This document shows positions 43,908 through 54,723 of a DNA stretch of 64,000 nt, in pieces. The stretch's first letter is position 1, and every line of letters begins with the position of its first letter. Source of the DNA: Cyanodermella asteris (lineage: Eukaryota > Ascomycota > Lecanoromycetes > Ostropales > Stictidaceae); the NCBI GenBank assembly GCA_900618795.1, contig UYJD01000003.1, positions 220,262-284,261 on the forward strand. Reading direction: 5' to 3'. The notes beneath the pieces are model-generated. The model saw only the letters and a list, made by a program, of their open reading frames with translations. It had not been told where the DNA came from and did not search any database. A program made the translations under genes and the position numbers.

Positions 43908-45857
43908 GTACTGCTGGTCCTAGGTAAGTCGGAAAATCAGACGTGAAAACTTTCCAACACTTGCCGAGTCAGGCCAGTCGTGGCTGTCAGAATTGACCTT
44001 CGGCGCAGGCCCAAGTGAGCCACTTTAGGTCTGATCTAGCCTTGGAAGCCGCAACCGGTACACAACCCCCGAGATGAGGACCTTGTCCAAGATGCTGCAG
44101 GAAAATTCGACCTTGCGAAAAGAAGAAGAGTCCTTGGGAGAAGCAGAGATTTCGATGGAGGAACGTAGCGGAGCGCATCCACGAAAGAGAAGACGCACAT
44201 ATCCTCGGTCAGGAGAACAAGAGCAAACCGGGTACAACAAGATGCTGCACGCCCAAAGTGCCACGAGTGGACCCTTCCAGCACAAACAATGTATACTATT
44301 CCCAGAAAACCATAGTTCGAAATGCAAGCTGACAACTGGCTTCCTGGGCCAACGTATCTTTTCGAGCACGGCCCCACCAGATTGGCACCACTATGCCGCA
44401 TTCACATCGGGAAGCTAACGAACGGAACATCGAGGGAGAGGGTGATCATCAACGCAATGCCCCGAATTGGACGAGATCAACGTGCGACGTACGATAATTC
44501 AAAATCCGCTTGTAGCTGTCGAGTCTAGCGGTGCTTCTTCCGAGCCCCCCGAGGTTGTTCTGACGTCTGTGGCAGAATTGGAGATACGGCGAGCCGCCTC
44601 ATATCGGAATTATGCTTGGGAAAAGCAAATAATCTGAGGGGTTGACAAGCTAGGTGTGCGTCTATCGGAGCAGAAGTTCTGCATCGGACGGCGATGCAAC
44701 TAAAGCTGCAGTGTGTAGCGCTTGCACGGCGAATCCTGCCGGCAGGACACGGTCAGATTTGAAGCTTGGGCAAAGCCAGATCTATTATGCATTCACCACG
44801 ACCCCATGTCGCTGCAGCAACCTTCGGATGACACTTGACACTGACAGGCTGTGGTACGTCGGCGGATGAAGAGCTGTCAGGAAATACTGCCGCCAGGCAA
44901 GACAGACAGGGAAGATGAAGCCGAGCGGGGAGCTCACGAGAGGGCACGAGAATCGAGCGGAATCATCAGAAGCTTGACCGTAAGGGTTCAAGTGGTGCGG
45001 CGCCATGCAGAAGTATGTTCAACGTGAGCTGTCGTGTCAATTTTAGGCGAGCCTATCAACGTCGATTTAGAGTTTGGTTGGCGGGAACATCCCAGTTCTG
45101 CGCGACGCTCGACTCTGGTCTTCTGCGTCCGCGAACCGAGACATGTCGAACAGCTGTCGAATGCTGCATGAACCTTCCCGCGTCCCACGATTCGGGGTTG
45201 AAGATGAGAATACACGTTGATATGGGCTTTGGGCGAGAAACTCCATCTCCCGGTTGACGGCGTGGGCAAAAAATTCTTCTTCTGTTTTCCGTCAGTACTG
45301 CCGTGGCGATCCTTCCGTGGGTCGATCCGTTCCAGATTGGATCGGACAAGCCACAGTCTTCGCTCCAAGCTTAAATCAGAGAAGCTCAAGCGGGATGAAA
45401 GAAGTCGCTGCCGATGCTCCCACGCTCCGTCCACACCAGCCAGAAACCTGGCCAAACACCTGGCCGAATAACCAGTCAAATACCTAGCTAAGTATATAAC
45501 TAGTGATCTAGCTTAATACCTAATTACGTGCCTAAATAAGTACCCAGCTAAGTACCCACTGCAGGAGGACGCCGGCAGAGACCTTTTCCCACCCGCCTTG
45601 AGCTTGCACCTATAATGCTGGAACTTGATTTCATTGCTCGTGGTAGTATATCCTCGTCATCATCATTTCCATTACGTGGGTGCTCGTAGGAAGTTAGGAT
45701 GATCATTTCGTCCGCAACTCCAAATACGTATCAGAGAACCGCAGATTGCTGAGCTCTACTGAAAACCTCTGCCAAGCCGACTACTGGCTCACCTGCTCAC
45801 CGCCTCTTGTCTCGCTTTCCAGACCACATTACTTGCTCAATTTCAACTTCAGCCATT
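43908..45857. other. intergenic, no supported gene; 12-bp minisatellite near right end
   Basis: About 1.95 kb with only short frames. The left end should contain the promoter of the DUF2235 gene. The degenerate 12-bp array at 45444-45563 is listed separately. Confidence 0.4.
45444..45563 (+). repeat. degenerate 12-bp minisatellite, about ten units
   Basis: Ten consecutive units of exactly 12 bp can be aligned, with consensus near RTACCTAGCTAA; for example ATACCTAGCTAA (45480-45491) and GTACCCAGCTAA (45540-45551). The period is kept without indels although units differ at several positions. Confidence 0.7.
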
Positions 45858-48091
45858 TTAACGGCTTTTCTTTCCCTCAGCTGGAGCCAGCGTTTCAATC
45901 AGTCTCCTGTCAACCTGCACCGTCTCCTCCCATCCTTGTTGCCTTGCCCAGAATCTGTCTGATGGCTTGCTTCCCTGCAGACTAGCCTGGCGCTGCTCTT
46001 CTTCCAGACTGCTGCGGGTGATGGCCTCGATCTGACTCTTAGGAGGCAGCTCCTCGGTGGCATTGGCACCAAATTGTTCTTGCAGGTAACGTTTGCGTAC
46101 CTGATAGCGCTCTGCCCGCTCCTTCTGCATCCCGGACGTGTCCATGTGTGAGATGGCGAATTGCACGCCAAGACGGACCAGGATGTACAAGTGTTCAGCG
46201 CCTGCAATGGTCAGAAGAAGAGCCCATCCCTGGATGTTGTTCGGTACACCGCCAGGTCCAGCAATCTCGTCGCCGGAAAAGAGGTAGACCAATGCCGACA
46301 TGGTAATGCTGCCAAGCCATGAGAGAAGAGCCAGCGAATCCAGCGACGGGCCGATGCTATCGGCACGATGGGGCGTCGGGCGCTGCATCTCCACACATAT
46401 CTTGAAAGCATCCGACCGCAATTCGATCCAGTTATTGATCAGGAAGCTAACCGGAGCAAGCGGCCAAACCACACTGAACAAGGCCAGGTAGCCAAATTGC
46501 ACGACCATTTCGCGGAGGTCCCCAGTCACGTCGTAGATATCGAGAGTGGCCTCGTTACGGACACGAGCGAGGAAATCGGCCTCTTCTGCTGGATCTTGCG
46601 CGGTGTCAGCGGGTGCTCCTCCTTTCTTGGCCGCTTGTGACGACTTGAAAGATTGGTAGTTTGTGAAGGTCTTGCGCTTGACAAAGGGCATAACCACTTC
46701 AAGTGCGAAGTTTACAATTTGCGCAGTGACCGTAAAGTAGACAACCTGGTTGTGCAGACGCTTCGTGTTAATCTGAAAGCCGACCTTGGGCGAGACTAAT
46801 TGAGCACCGTTCTCGGCGAATGGCTGTACTGTAAGACTGAACACGTCGAGATACGGCACAATCAGGCTTCCGAAAGGCACATATACAAATGCAGTCAGGA
46901 AGATCGGCAAATAGGAGGTGATGAAGTTGAGGACAAATGTCTTGGCCGTCAATGCGTTGTCGTACTCCTCTTTGGTCTCGTAGTTTTCAAAGTCGTTCAG
47001 GCGCTTAGCCAGACTGCTCATAAGGGCCGTGAGCGTAGGCAGGACGGTGGTAAGAATGCCGGTGGGAAGATAGATCAAGGCGCTCTTGAAAGGTCCGTTG
47101 TAGACTTCTGAGATGAAGATTTCTATTCCAAAGGTGATGGAGATCAAACCTCCAAGGACAACAGCCGCGAGTATGGCAAACGGGATTTGCAGAGCTTGTC
47201 TCGCCAGTCGCTTCGTAGAGGGAAAGAAGAGTTTGGTCTCCCCCGTGATGGGGTCTTTGACCTCCTTTTCGTGTCTGAAATCTTTGTGCTTCTCTTCTAT
47301 AGATGACACGCCTCGTACGCCCCATCTGATGCCTAGGTCAATCTCCTGATGTTTCCAGTACTCGACAAAGGTGACAGTCCAAAGCGAAGCGACCAAGGCG
47401 TAGATCGGGGAGAAGGAACCCAGCATGAGCCAGCACGAGAATCCGAAGAGGGCCGGAAAGAAGAGAAAGGTAAAGTATGACTGAGTGAAAGCAAAGTAGA
47501 AGGCAATCTTTTCTCCAAATCGATCTCGAATTTCGTCCAGATCCTCCGGCTTCAGGGTGGTTTGGCGACTCCACTTGGTCATAAAGCTCTTGTTGAAAGC
47601 ATGGTCATGGAGCGGGAAGACGCTCTCTACATTTTCCCACGGCGCCTGCTTGGGTGTAATGCCAGCTCCGCCCTCGTTCTTCGGCCTTGTAATCAAATGG
47701 TGGAGTATACGATAGCGCTCGGCTTCGGTGAGGTGGTCTTTGGTGAGGGCCTCTGCTGTTTCCGCAGGAGGCTGAGCCGCCCGAACACCGTGCAACCAGT
47801 CCTGAACTCTTGACTTGTATAACTCATTGCTGAAGCGACGGGGATCGCTGACTCGAACGAATATGAGCAGCGAGTGGCTGTCGCCGTTGCGAACTTCGGT
47901 CTGCAAGCCCACGCGTGCGAGGTCCTGAACGAGCCTTTCGTACTCGAGTATGGCAGAGGCTCTGCCTACGATGGAGGTCAGCGGAAGCAGTACGAAGGGA
48001 TCTCGAAAGACTTACCCTCATCGGTAAATCTATAGCTTATGACATAGTCAACATCCATATTGGTGTTCAGAGCTGGCTTCGTGGCAGCCAT
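45858..48091 (-). CDS. Ist2-like anoctamin (TMEM16 family) membrane protein
   Basis: Two exons on the minus strand, 48091-48016 and 47965-45858, give 727 aa. The 50-bp intron runs GTAAG..CGTAG with CTGAC near its end, phase 1. The N-terminal soluble domain begins MDVDYVISYRF and continues GLQTEVRNGDSHSLLIFVRV, a hallmark of fungal Ist2/AnoA. About ten membrane helices follow from SYFTFLFFPALFGFSCWLML onwards. The tail ends in KKSR. Yeast Ist2 sits in cortical ER and tethers it to the plasma membrane through a long C-terminal tail; other fungal homologues (Aspergillus, Nectria) are lipid scramblases. The tail here is short (about 90 residues after the last helix) and lacks the yeast cortical signal, so a scramblase role is at least as likely as tethering. 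Confidence 0.92.
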
Positions 48092-48520
48092 TGTGGACTG
48101 CGGATATAAGGATATGAGCTGAGAGTCAGGTCAAAGGCTCTAGCAAGCCTACGTCCGGCACAACGAGCATAGGGATCAAGAAAGGAGGGTTTCTGGGTCA
48201 GAGATCTTGCAATGATTGAGTTCAGAAAGTGGGCCAGACTTGCAGCGAAGCTGGCAGCCGCCAGGGAACACGCGCGAGCCACATCGACGTCATTTCTCCA
48301 GCTTCATCGACTCTTCCGTCTTAGCGCCCTCGAGCTTCAGATAGCCTATTGCGCTTCTTCATCAAACGTTCGCGATCATGTTCGTTATATCCTAATTGAC
48401 CGTAGCATTGACGAGCGGACAAAAAAGCCAGATATCCTCGACCACAGATGATTTGACGTTGACCACCCTCGTGATCCCGCCTCCCGTATCTTCCATCCAG
48501 TAACAAGCACAAACCACCTG
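48092..48520. other. intergenic, upstream of the anoctamin gene
   Basis: About 430 bp holding the anoctamin promoter and the lost 3' end of the MFS relic. No gene seen. Confidence 0.45.
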
Positions 48521-49720
48521 CTACATATGGCCTACGAGCGGAAAGGTAAAGCCGGTATGGCTACGTACAAAGTTGAAGTCCGCAAGATCGCTGGCTGAAT
48601 ATCTCAAATACGCGTCGATGGTGTAGGCCATGACAGCCTGCGTTGACATACCGCAGCCGGCCATAAAAAGCGCATCAACGATGTTGGGTCCAAACCTTTG
48701 GCACTGGCCTGCCCAGCCATAGACGAGCAAACCTGCGGTACAGAGCAGAGTTCTTGGTACGACCAATGGAATTCGGAACTCTGGCCTGTGAGCACCATCG
48801 CTGCTGTGGTTCTTCAAAGGGCAGAGATCATTTCATTGACACGACCTGGTTTCGCGGTCAGCCACAGTCCATCGAATGCGCTCCGAAAGAACTCACCCTG
48901 AGTGCCGAAAACAAACTCGACCGAGGTTGAGATGTGGTTCAATCCAAATTCACCAGTCGACCGGTGATACTTTATTTGCCACAGCAGATGATACAAGAAC
49001 AGTAACAGACACATGGTGCCATCTGCGACGGCGAAATACGCGCATAAAGTGACAATGATCATCTGGGTCGTGAGCAGGCGAACGGGTCGCACAAAGTTGA
49101 CAGCCAATTTTGATGCTAGTGTGCTCCGAATATCAGTCCCGTATATCGTTGCGTGTGGCCACCCATCTCTTCGGCTGAGTGACTGAGCTGTTCGCCGCAA
49201 CACGACCGGGGCACATGTTTCTTGGAGCCAAATCAATGCGGCATTGAACAGTCGACAGTCGACGATGGAAACACCACAAGGCACCCAGCCCCAGCTCGAG
49301 TAGTGTGTCATCTAACCGGCAGCAATGGGTCCGAGTCCGAGACCCACGTATTGACCTATAGTCATGATTGTGAGCGCCGTTTCCTTCGAGTCGGGAAGGA
49401 ACAAGTCTCAAAGCGTCGGGTTCAACATAGACAAAGAGGCGCTCGATCTGATACCAAAAAAGAAGTGACAGACAATCAGCTCAGCTTTGTTCGATGCGAA
49501 GCCGCATCCAGTATTCCAAGCCATAAAGGAAAGGTTGCCGAGCATCAGGAGAGGGGATCGACCATACGTCTCAGATACCGGCCCAAGCACCAATGGACTC
49601 AGTCCCACACCAAGCACAAAGATGGAGAGACTGATTTCTGCCGTGACAGAATCAGTAATATGTAGCTCTCTTGATATACTTTGGAGCGATGGAGAAAAAA
49701 CTAAGCTGCAAAGGGAGAAG
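48521..49720 (-). pseudogene. DHA1-type MFS drug:H+ antiporter, dead copy
   Basis: Reading the minus strand from about 49720, one frame gives normal MFS sequence: SLQSISRELHITDSV, then LGVGLSPLVLGPVSETYGR (the helix 2-3 loop motif), CHFFFG, LFLPDSKETALTIMTIGQ, VGLGLGPIAAG and WLQETCAPVVLRR. This frame is interrupted by an in-frame TGA (about 49408-49410) and a TAG (49312-49314). After about 48814 the homology moves to another frame (HRPEFRIPLVVPRTLL, then AYTIDAYLRYSASDLADFN) and stops at 48521, before the last helices. The N-terminus runs toward the assembly gap. Family members export drugs or polyamines. The sequence is little decayed, so inactivation seems recent. An intron might explain the last frame change but not the stops. 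Confidence 0.8.
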
Positions 49721-49815
49721 ATCGAGTAGGTTTCAGTCTGGCGCGAGCCTGGTAGGCTAACTCCGTCGGCTGACCTTCATGCTTGCATGCTCCATAGCCC
49801 TTCGAGACGGGTGAA

Positions 49816-49976
49816 NNNNNNNNNNNNNNNNNNNNNNNNNNNNNNNNNNNNNNNNNNNNNNNNNNNNNNNNNNNNNNNNNNNNNNNNNNNNNNNNNNNNN
49901 NNNNNNNNNNNNNNNNNNNNNNNNNNNNNNNNNNNNNNNNNNNNNNNNNNNNNNNNNNNNNNNNNNNNNNNNNNNN
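49816..49976. other. assembly gap, 161 N
   Basis: Run of N; the real length is unknown. It may hide the start of the dead MFS gene. Confidence 0.99.
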
Positions 49977-50397
49977 ACCTTCACTGGTCGCCTACACAGT
50001 CACAACCAACCCGTGCCCGCGTTACAAAGCGCCGCCCACGTGGGGCGTGCAGAAAGGCGTCTCTGCCGACCTGCAATTCTGTCGATATCGCTACTTATCC
50101 AGATACTCAGCTGGGCACCAGGCTGGGTCCACGGTTAAGTGTTCAATTCGATAGCCGGCTGGATACTCACTTGAGAACGGATTGTTTCCCTGCGCATCCT
50201 ATCACACTAAGTCGCGTGAGTGTCGGGTTCTAGCTGGCTACTGAATGCCCTCGTACAGCGGCGGACCGAGCTCACGGAGAATCGAGAGTGTTTGATAAAT
50301 ACTCAGGCTCTGGAAAGGTTTCTTACAGCATTTGGTTCATAAGAGCTAAGATATCGGATGCAGTTAATCTTGCTTACTTTGCAACCTCCCTTTTCTG
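49977..50397. other. intergenic between gap and P450 gene
   Basis: No gene seen. A short degenerate 12-bp array lies at 50103-50174 (listed separately). Confidence 0.45.
50103..50174 (+). repeat. degenerate 12-bp minisatellite, about six units
   Basis: Units ATACTCAGCTGG, GCACCAGGCTGG, GTCCACGGTTAA, GTGTTCAATTCG, ATAGCCGGCTGG and ATACTCACTTGA follow each other with a fixed 12-bp period. The consensus resembles that of the array at 45444. Confidence 0.5.
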
Positions 50398-52186
50398 CTA
50401 GGCAGGTGTCAATTTCACTTTCACCCCAAACTTACTCCTCATGGTGAATTTCAACCCCTCCGTCCAAGGTCTATCATCCGCAGCCTCAATCCTCACGAAT
50501 CGCCTCGCCAGTTCAACAAGCATGTAGCTCGCCTCGGCATGTACATATTGCTGCGCAACACAAATTCTGGGACCACCATTGAAAGGCAGGAATCGCCAGT
50601 CCGGCCGCTCGCTGGCCCAACGTTCGGGCACAAACTCTTCGGCGTCGGGACCCCAAAGCTCCGGGTCGCGTTGGAGAGCAAAGTAGGAGAAGTTGACGAT
50701 AGTGCCTTTTGTGACCGAGATGGATGATTTCTCGTGGGGGCGACCGCCTGTGGGTAGGGAGGTGTCGCACAAGGCGATGCGTTTGCTGCCGATGATGGGT
50801 GGATATAAGCGGAGTGCTATGAAGAAAGATAGTGTAAGCATCGCACCCAATGGTTTGGTGTAGGCTTTGAGTGAGTTAAGGACAGATTTCTTTCTTATGG
50901 CGTTGCTTACCTTCTTGAATGACCCACCGCAGATACGCAATGTTCCTGACTTTCTCATATGTGTACGCGCCTCCAATATTTCCCAACACTTCGGCTCTCA
51001 GTTTGGCCCATACCTCCGGCTTCCTCGCCAATGCAAACAGCGCAGAGCCGACCAGAGTTCCTGTGGCTTCGCTTGCGGGCATGAACATATGCAACAACTG
51101 GCTGCGGATCGCGGCCACATCATCACTGGTTTCGGCTAGGACGTTGACGGCAATGACACGCTGCTCCTCTCTGTCGACAGTCTCGTCCACATAGCCTCCT
51201 TTCTCTCTAACTCGATTCTTCTGGTCAATTGCGCACCGCACTCGTTTGTCTACAAAGTCATGTATTGCCCTCGTCGATTCGTCACCATACTCCCTGTCGT
51301 CGATTTGCGGTCTGCCGAGTAGTCGCGAATACCAGCGTGGCTTCTGCATACCTGTTTGTCGCTTCGCGCCAGTCATGACCGAGATCTCCTCAAAGGCTTT
51401 CATGAAGGCCTGACCCTCGTTAATTGAAGCATCAGGGTCTGCTTGCAAGTCTTCCTCTCCAGAATCCTCCATCTGAGCTCCAACGGCTTCTCCGAACAGA
51501 AACTCTGTCGAAGTATCCAACGCATAACGACGCAATAGTGGCTCCAAATCAACGCCATCCTTGACTCTCAGCCGCTTCTCGATGTTACGCATCAACTGCT
51601 CGATATGCGGCGTAAAGAGCGCTGTATTGCCAAATTCTGTGCGTTTGAAGATCGGCCTCAGCAAGCTCCTTTCATGCTTCCAGACCGCTCCATCAGAATT
51701 GAGGATGCCTTTACCCCAAAATGCTCGTTGGCTCTCTCTTCGCAGAGGCTCAAAGCCAAAGTCCTCGAACCTGGTAGCCAAGATGGTTTGTAGGTTCGAG
51801 GGCTCGATGGTATGGATCTCGGTGTTGCCTCTCGTACAGGCGGCAAAGGTCCGGCCGTAGATTTTGTAGCGGGCTGCGGTGTCGTTGAGAAAAGTGTTTG
51901 AGCGGACCCCTTGCTCGATTTTGGGCTGCAGATCCGTCGCAATAAATGTGAGTTGCCGTTGAAGACTGCGGCGTCTTTTGTAGAGCTGGATAGAGGACCG
52001 TGAACAGTGCCAAATTACTGTGACAGATAGTACCAGAAGAGCTGTGATTGCACATGGCAGCAGCGCTGGGTAAGGTGGTCTGATGTAGCTGCGTTGCAAA
52101 AACATCTTTTGCTCTCGCAAGACATCTATACTTCGATATTGATCGCGGAACCAGGTCGGGTCACGAGGTGCTTCGTATGTATTCAT
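50398..52186 (-). CDS. cytochrome P450, CYP52-like
   Basis: Two exons on the minus strand, 52186-50911 and 50816-50398, give 564 aa. The 94-bp intron runs GTAAGC..CATAG, phase 1, and splits the K-helix. An N-terminal membrane anchor (LLPCAITALLVLSVTVIW, about 40-57) precedes the catalytic domain. The splice restores the K-helix ExxR as EALR (425-428). The heme loop FNGGPRICVAQQ has its cysteine at 511. PERW and RDPELWGPDAEEF are typical. The pattern ALRLYPP plus PFNGGPRIC resembles CYP52-type alkane/fatty-acid hydroxylases of fungi. The I-helix reads PASEATG where the usual A/G-G-x-D/E-T motif is expected, which is unusual. It acts in the ER with a P450 reductase; the substrate is unknown. 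Confidence 0.92.
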
Positions 52187-52687
52187 AGTGGCAGCTCAAA
52201 GCGGCGACGCACAGGTCATGATATCGAGCATAGAGACTCGGGCTGAAAGGGAATGAGACAGTCTTGCGGCTCCGTGGCAAACCCAGAATGAGAGTTGCGG
52301 CAGCAGCGTATTTGGTTTATGTTCGGCGTGGTCTGGCAGTGGGGGAGTTGACTACTGATAAGCCGACCGCTTTGGAGGCCACACCCAACAGTACTAATCT
52401 GGCCAAGATCTTCAATTGACCCTACCGGGATACAAAAATGAAGCAATGAGAACGGAAGGATCCAATCAGCAATTCAGGAATCTCCTGCATCTGAAATGCG
52501 TGTACATATCAGGACCAAGGTCTCGTTTCGCATACATGATGGATATTGTCCAGCTCTGCCAAGATTGACTGGAAAGGGCTTCAGACTCGTATGTGTACGT
52601 GGCCTTGCTCAAAGCTCGTAATGAGATATATAACGCTGAAGGATATGCATGTGAGGGTTCGTTGAGTACTTTTCCGATCTCACTAGG
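52187..52687. promoter_or_regulatory. upstream region of the P450 gene
   Basis: 501 bp between the 3' end of the dioxygenase gene and the P450 start. No gene or distinct element seen. Confidence 0.45.
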
Positions 52688-54139
52688 CTACAGCCCCGCC
52701 TCGAAGGCGCGTAGTCTGGCTCGAAACGAGTTCCCATCAACGTACGCCCCTTTTAGCCACCGCTCCCCACCGACAGCGGTGAAAGCTTTGCGGGCATGCA
52801 CGACTCGTCTATTGTCGAAAACAGCGCACGTGCCTTCCTCCATCTTGGTCTCGTACATGTTTTCGGGAGCTTCGATCATAGACCGGAAGATCTTAGCCAT
52901 CTTCAGGTAGTTCCTGAGACCTGGCTGGGAAGCTCCATTGAGTCTGTATTCGCCTGCATCCCAGAGCAATGGCCCCTGAAATGGTGGCGACCAGTTCACT
53001 GCGTCGAAATGACGACCCCACACAAGAGCTGCTTGACTTGAAGACAATTCATTCGTCACTCCAAGGCCTTGCTGCGCTCGCCAAGTGCTATAGAGCTTAT
53101 CGGCCTCACTCATCCCAGGCCCCTCTAGCATAGCTCGTGAGTATTGGAACCATTTCCCGTCATTCTTGTATCTGTAAGTCACCGGAAAGTGCCACATGGA
53201 CGGAGCCAGGTCGGGATGCTCGCGTTGGATGGTATAACAAGGATGCAGAGTGTCACTCCATAGACTCTCGCCTCCCTGGGCGCTTTGCTTTAGAAAATGG
53301 AGGTATTGTAGGCCTGGCGGGTCCTTCATGTAGAGCAAATCCATGTGGAATCCTAGGTGAGTCGAGGTATAGGCGACGTTCTTGGCATCAGGAACAGACC
53401 GAACATCCCATGTCTCGCCATAAAAGGTGTGCTGCAACGGGCCAATGCGTTCTGACATTCCATTTACGGCCTTCTCGTCCTGAGGAACTCCTTTGACAAA
53501 TGCCAGACCATGATCTCGTAGCATGCGGAGCACTTTATGCAAAGTATGGTCAGAATGCATGTACTCGTCGTAGTCCACGTATAGCTCTGGCTCAATTGCC
53601 ATCAGATCCTTTCGGGTCCAAGGTTGAACGAGCTTGGCATCGTGTGACAGTGCATGCCTCTTCAGTGGGCTTGCGCTCTGCTCCCAAAAGTCGACGTCAA
53701 GCACCGTCTTGTGTGCATCGAAACCAGCTATGTCGTTGGTCCATTGGATTTCCACTTTCGACCCAGGGAGCTCCTTCAATGAGGATATGTTGATATCCAG
53801 CGGGATATCGGTCGTATCAAATTCCTTCTGGCTAGTGGAAGGATTCACACATCTCGAACACGAGCAAGAATCACGAAGGAAAACAAGATCATGATATCTT
53901 GGCTCCTTCTGCGAAGATGTCCAGCCAAGATATCGCCCATTGTGATCGTCTAAAAACTGAAAAGTGCGGCTGGTTTGTTGAACGCTGGAGTTCGCCTTTG
54001 CTGCAGTCGACTGAAGACGGCGACCGCCGAATTCTGCACTCCGGATTGAACGAGGATGATCCTGGCGGCGTACGATGCGTGCTAAGCTTGATGATAGGCC
54101 GGACCGACCCGCAAAGCGAAAGCTTATATGTCGATGCAT
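52688..54139 (-). CDS. gamma-butyrobetaine-type 2-oxoglutarate dioxygenase
   Basis: Intronless, 483 aa from the ATG at 54139. The first 45 residues are rich in Arg and Ser without acidic clusters (MHRHISFRFAGRSGLSSS), fitting mitochondrial import. An N-terminal domain carries zinc ligands Cys92, Cys94 and Cys97 (SCSCSRC). The TauD-type double-stranded beta helix has the iron ligands His265 and Asp267 (GFHMDLLY) and His448 (NRRVVHAR). This architecture is shared by gamma-butyrobetaine dioxygenase and trimethyllysine dioxygenase, the last and first steps of carnitine synthesis. The two are hard to tell apart by eye; the butyrobetaine enzyme is my preference. Carnitine would support acyl and acetyl transfer into mitochondria. 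Divergent from the TPC1-like gene. Confidence 0.86.
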   Translation of the reverse strand: MHRHISFRFAGRSGLSSSLARIVRRQDHPRSIRSAEFGGRRLQSTAAKANSSVQQTSRTFQFLDDHNGRYLGWTSSQKEPRYHDLVFLRDSCSCSRCVNPSTSQKEFDTTDIPLDINISSLKELPGSKVEIQWTNDIAGFDAHKTVLDVDFWEQSASPLKRHALSHDAKLVQPWTRKDLMAIEPELYVDYDEYMHSDHTLHKVLRMLRDHGLAFVKGVPQDEKAVNGMSERIGPLQHTFYGETWDVRSVPDAKNVAYTSTHLGFHMDLLYMKDPPGLQYLHFLKQSAQGGESLWSDTLHPCYTIQREHPDLAPSMWHFPVTYRYKNDGKWFQYSRAMLEGPGMSEADKLYSTWRAQQGLGVTNELSSSQAALVWGRHFDAVNWSPPFQGPLLWDAGEYRLNGASQPGLRNYLKMAKIFRSMIEAPENMYETKMEEGTCAVFDNRRVVHARKAFTAVGGERWLKGAYVDGNSFRARLRAFEAGL

Positions 54140-54723
54140 CTCGAGCAGCTTGCTGACTTTGCAGGGCACTTCAGCGTCAGGAACAACAACAAGCGAAATC
54201 GGACGGCGGCGCTCGATGGTTATATAGCTTCCGTCCGAGCTTGTCCCACACGTGCTTGACGGATCACGGCCCTGACTTACAGGATCATTGATGGAGAAGT
54301 AGCTTCTGGTCAAGTTGCCCTAGTGGATGGAACAGCCTGTGAAACCCCACCTCAGTTGTGGAGAGAGTTCATGGCAATCCGGCATAGATCAGATCATTGT
54401 GCCTCCGACGGCTGTGAGTTTGCTGTCAGCCATGTAACTGTTCGTGCTCCATAGCCTGAAATATCAGCATGCACTTGTCTCTTCCCGGCCGTAACAGTAA
54501 ATTGCTGCTGAAGACGCGATTGTCATTAGATGCGTGTGCAGCCTGCAATGGATGAGCCGCGGCAAATGGACTCAAGCTCTGACCTTCGCGGCCTTCGGAG
54601 CCGAGTTTGGCCGGGCCTCGTTCTGCGTGGCTTGCGCTCGAGATTGGCTGGCAATGCTCCTCATGCACAAAGGGCTTGATACCACCACGTCGCTCATTTA
54701 CACTTTCATGTGAGACTGGCTGA
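54140..54723. promoter_or_regulatory. divergent promoter of dioxygenase and TPC1-like genes
   Basis: 584 bp between two divergent start codons of genes for mitochondrial proteins. No gene seen, and no known operator recognised. Confidence 0.5.

Noticed and set aside
49757-50233. Frames spanning the N gap
   Set aside because: The apparent openness comes from untranslated N positions, not real sequence.
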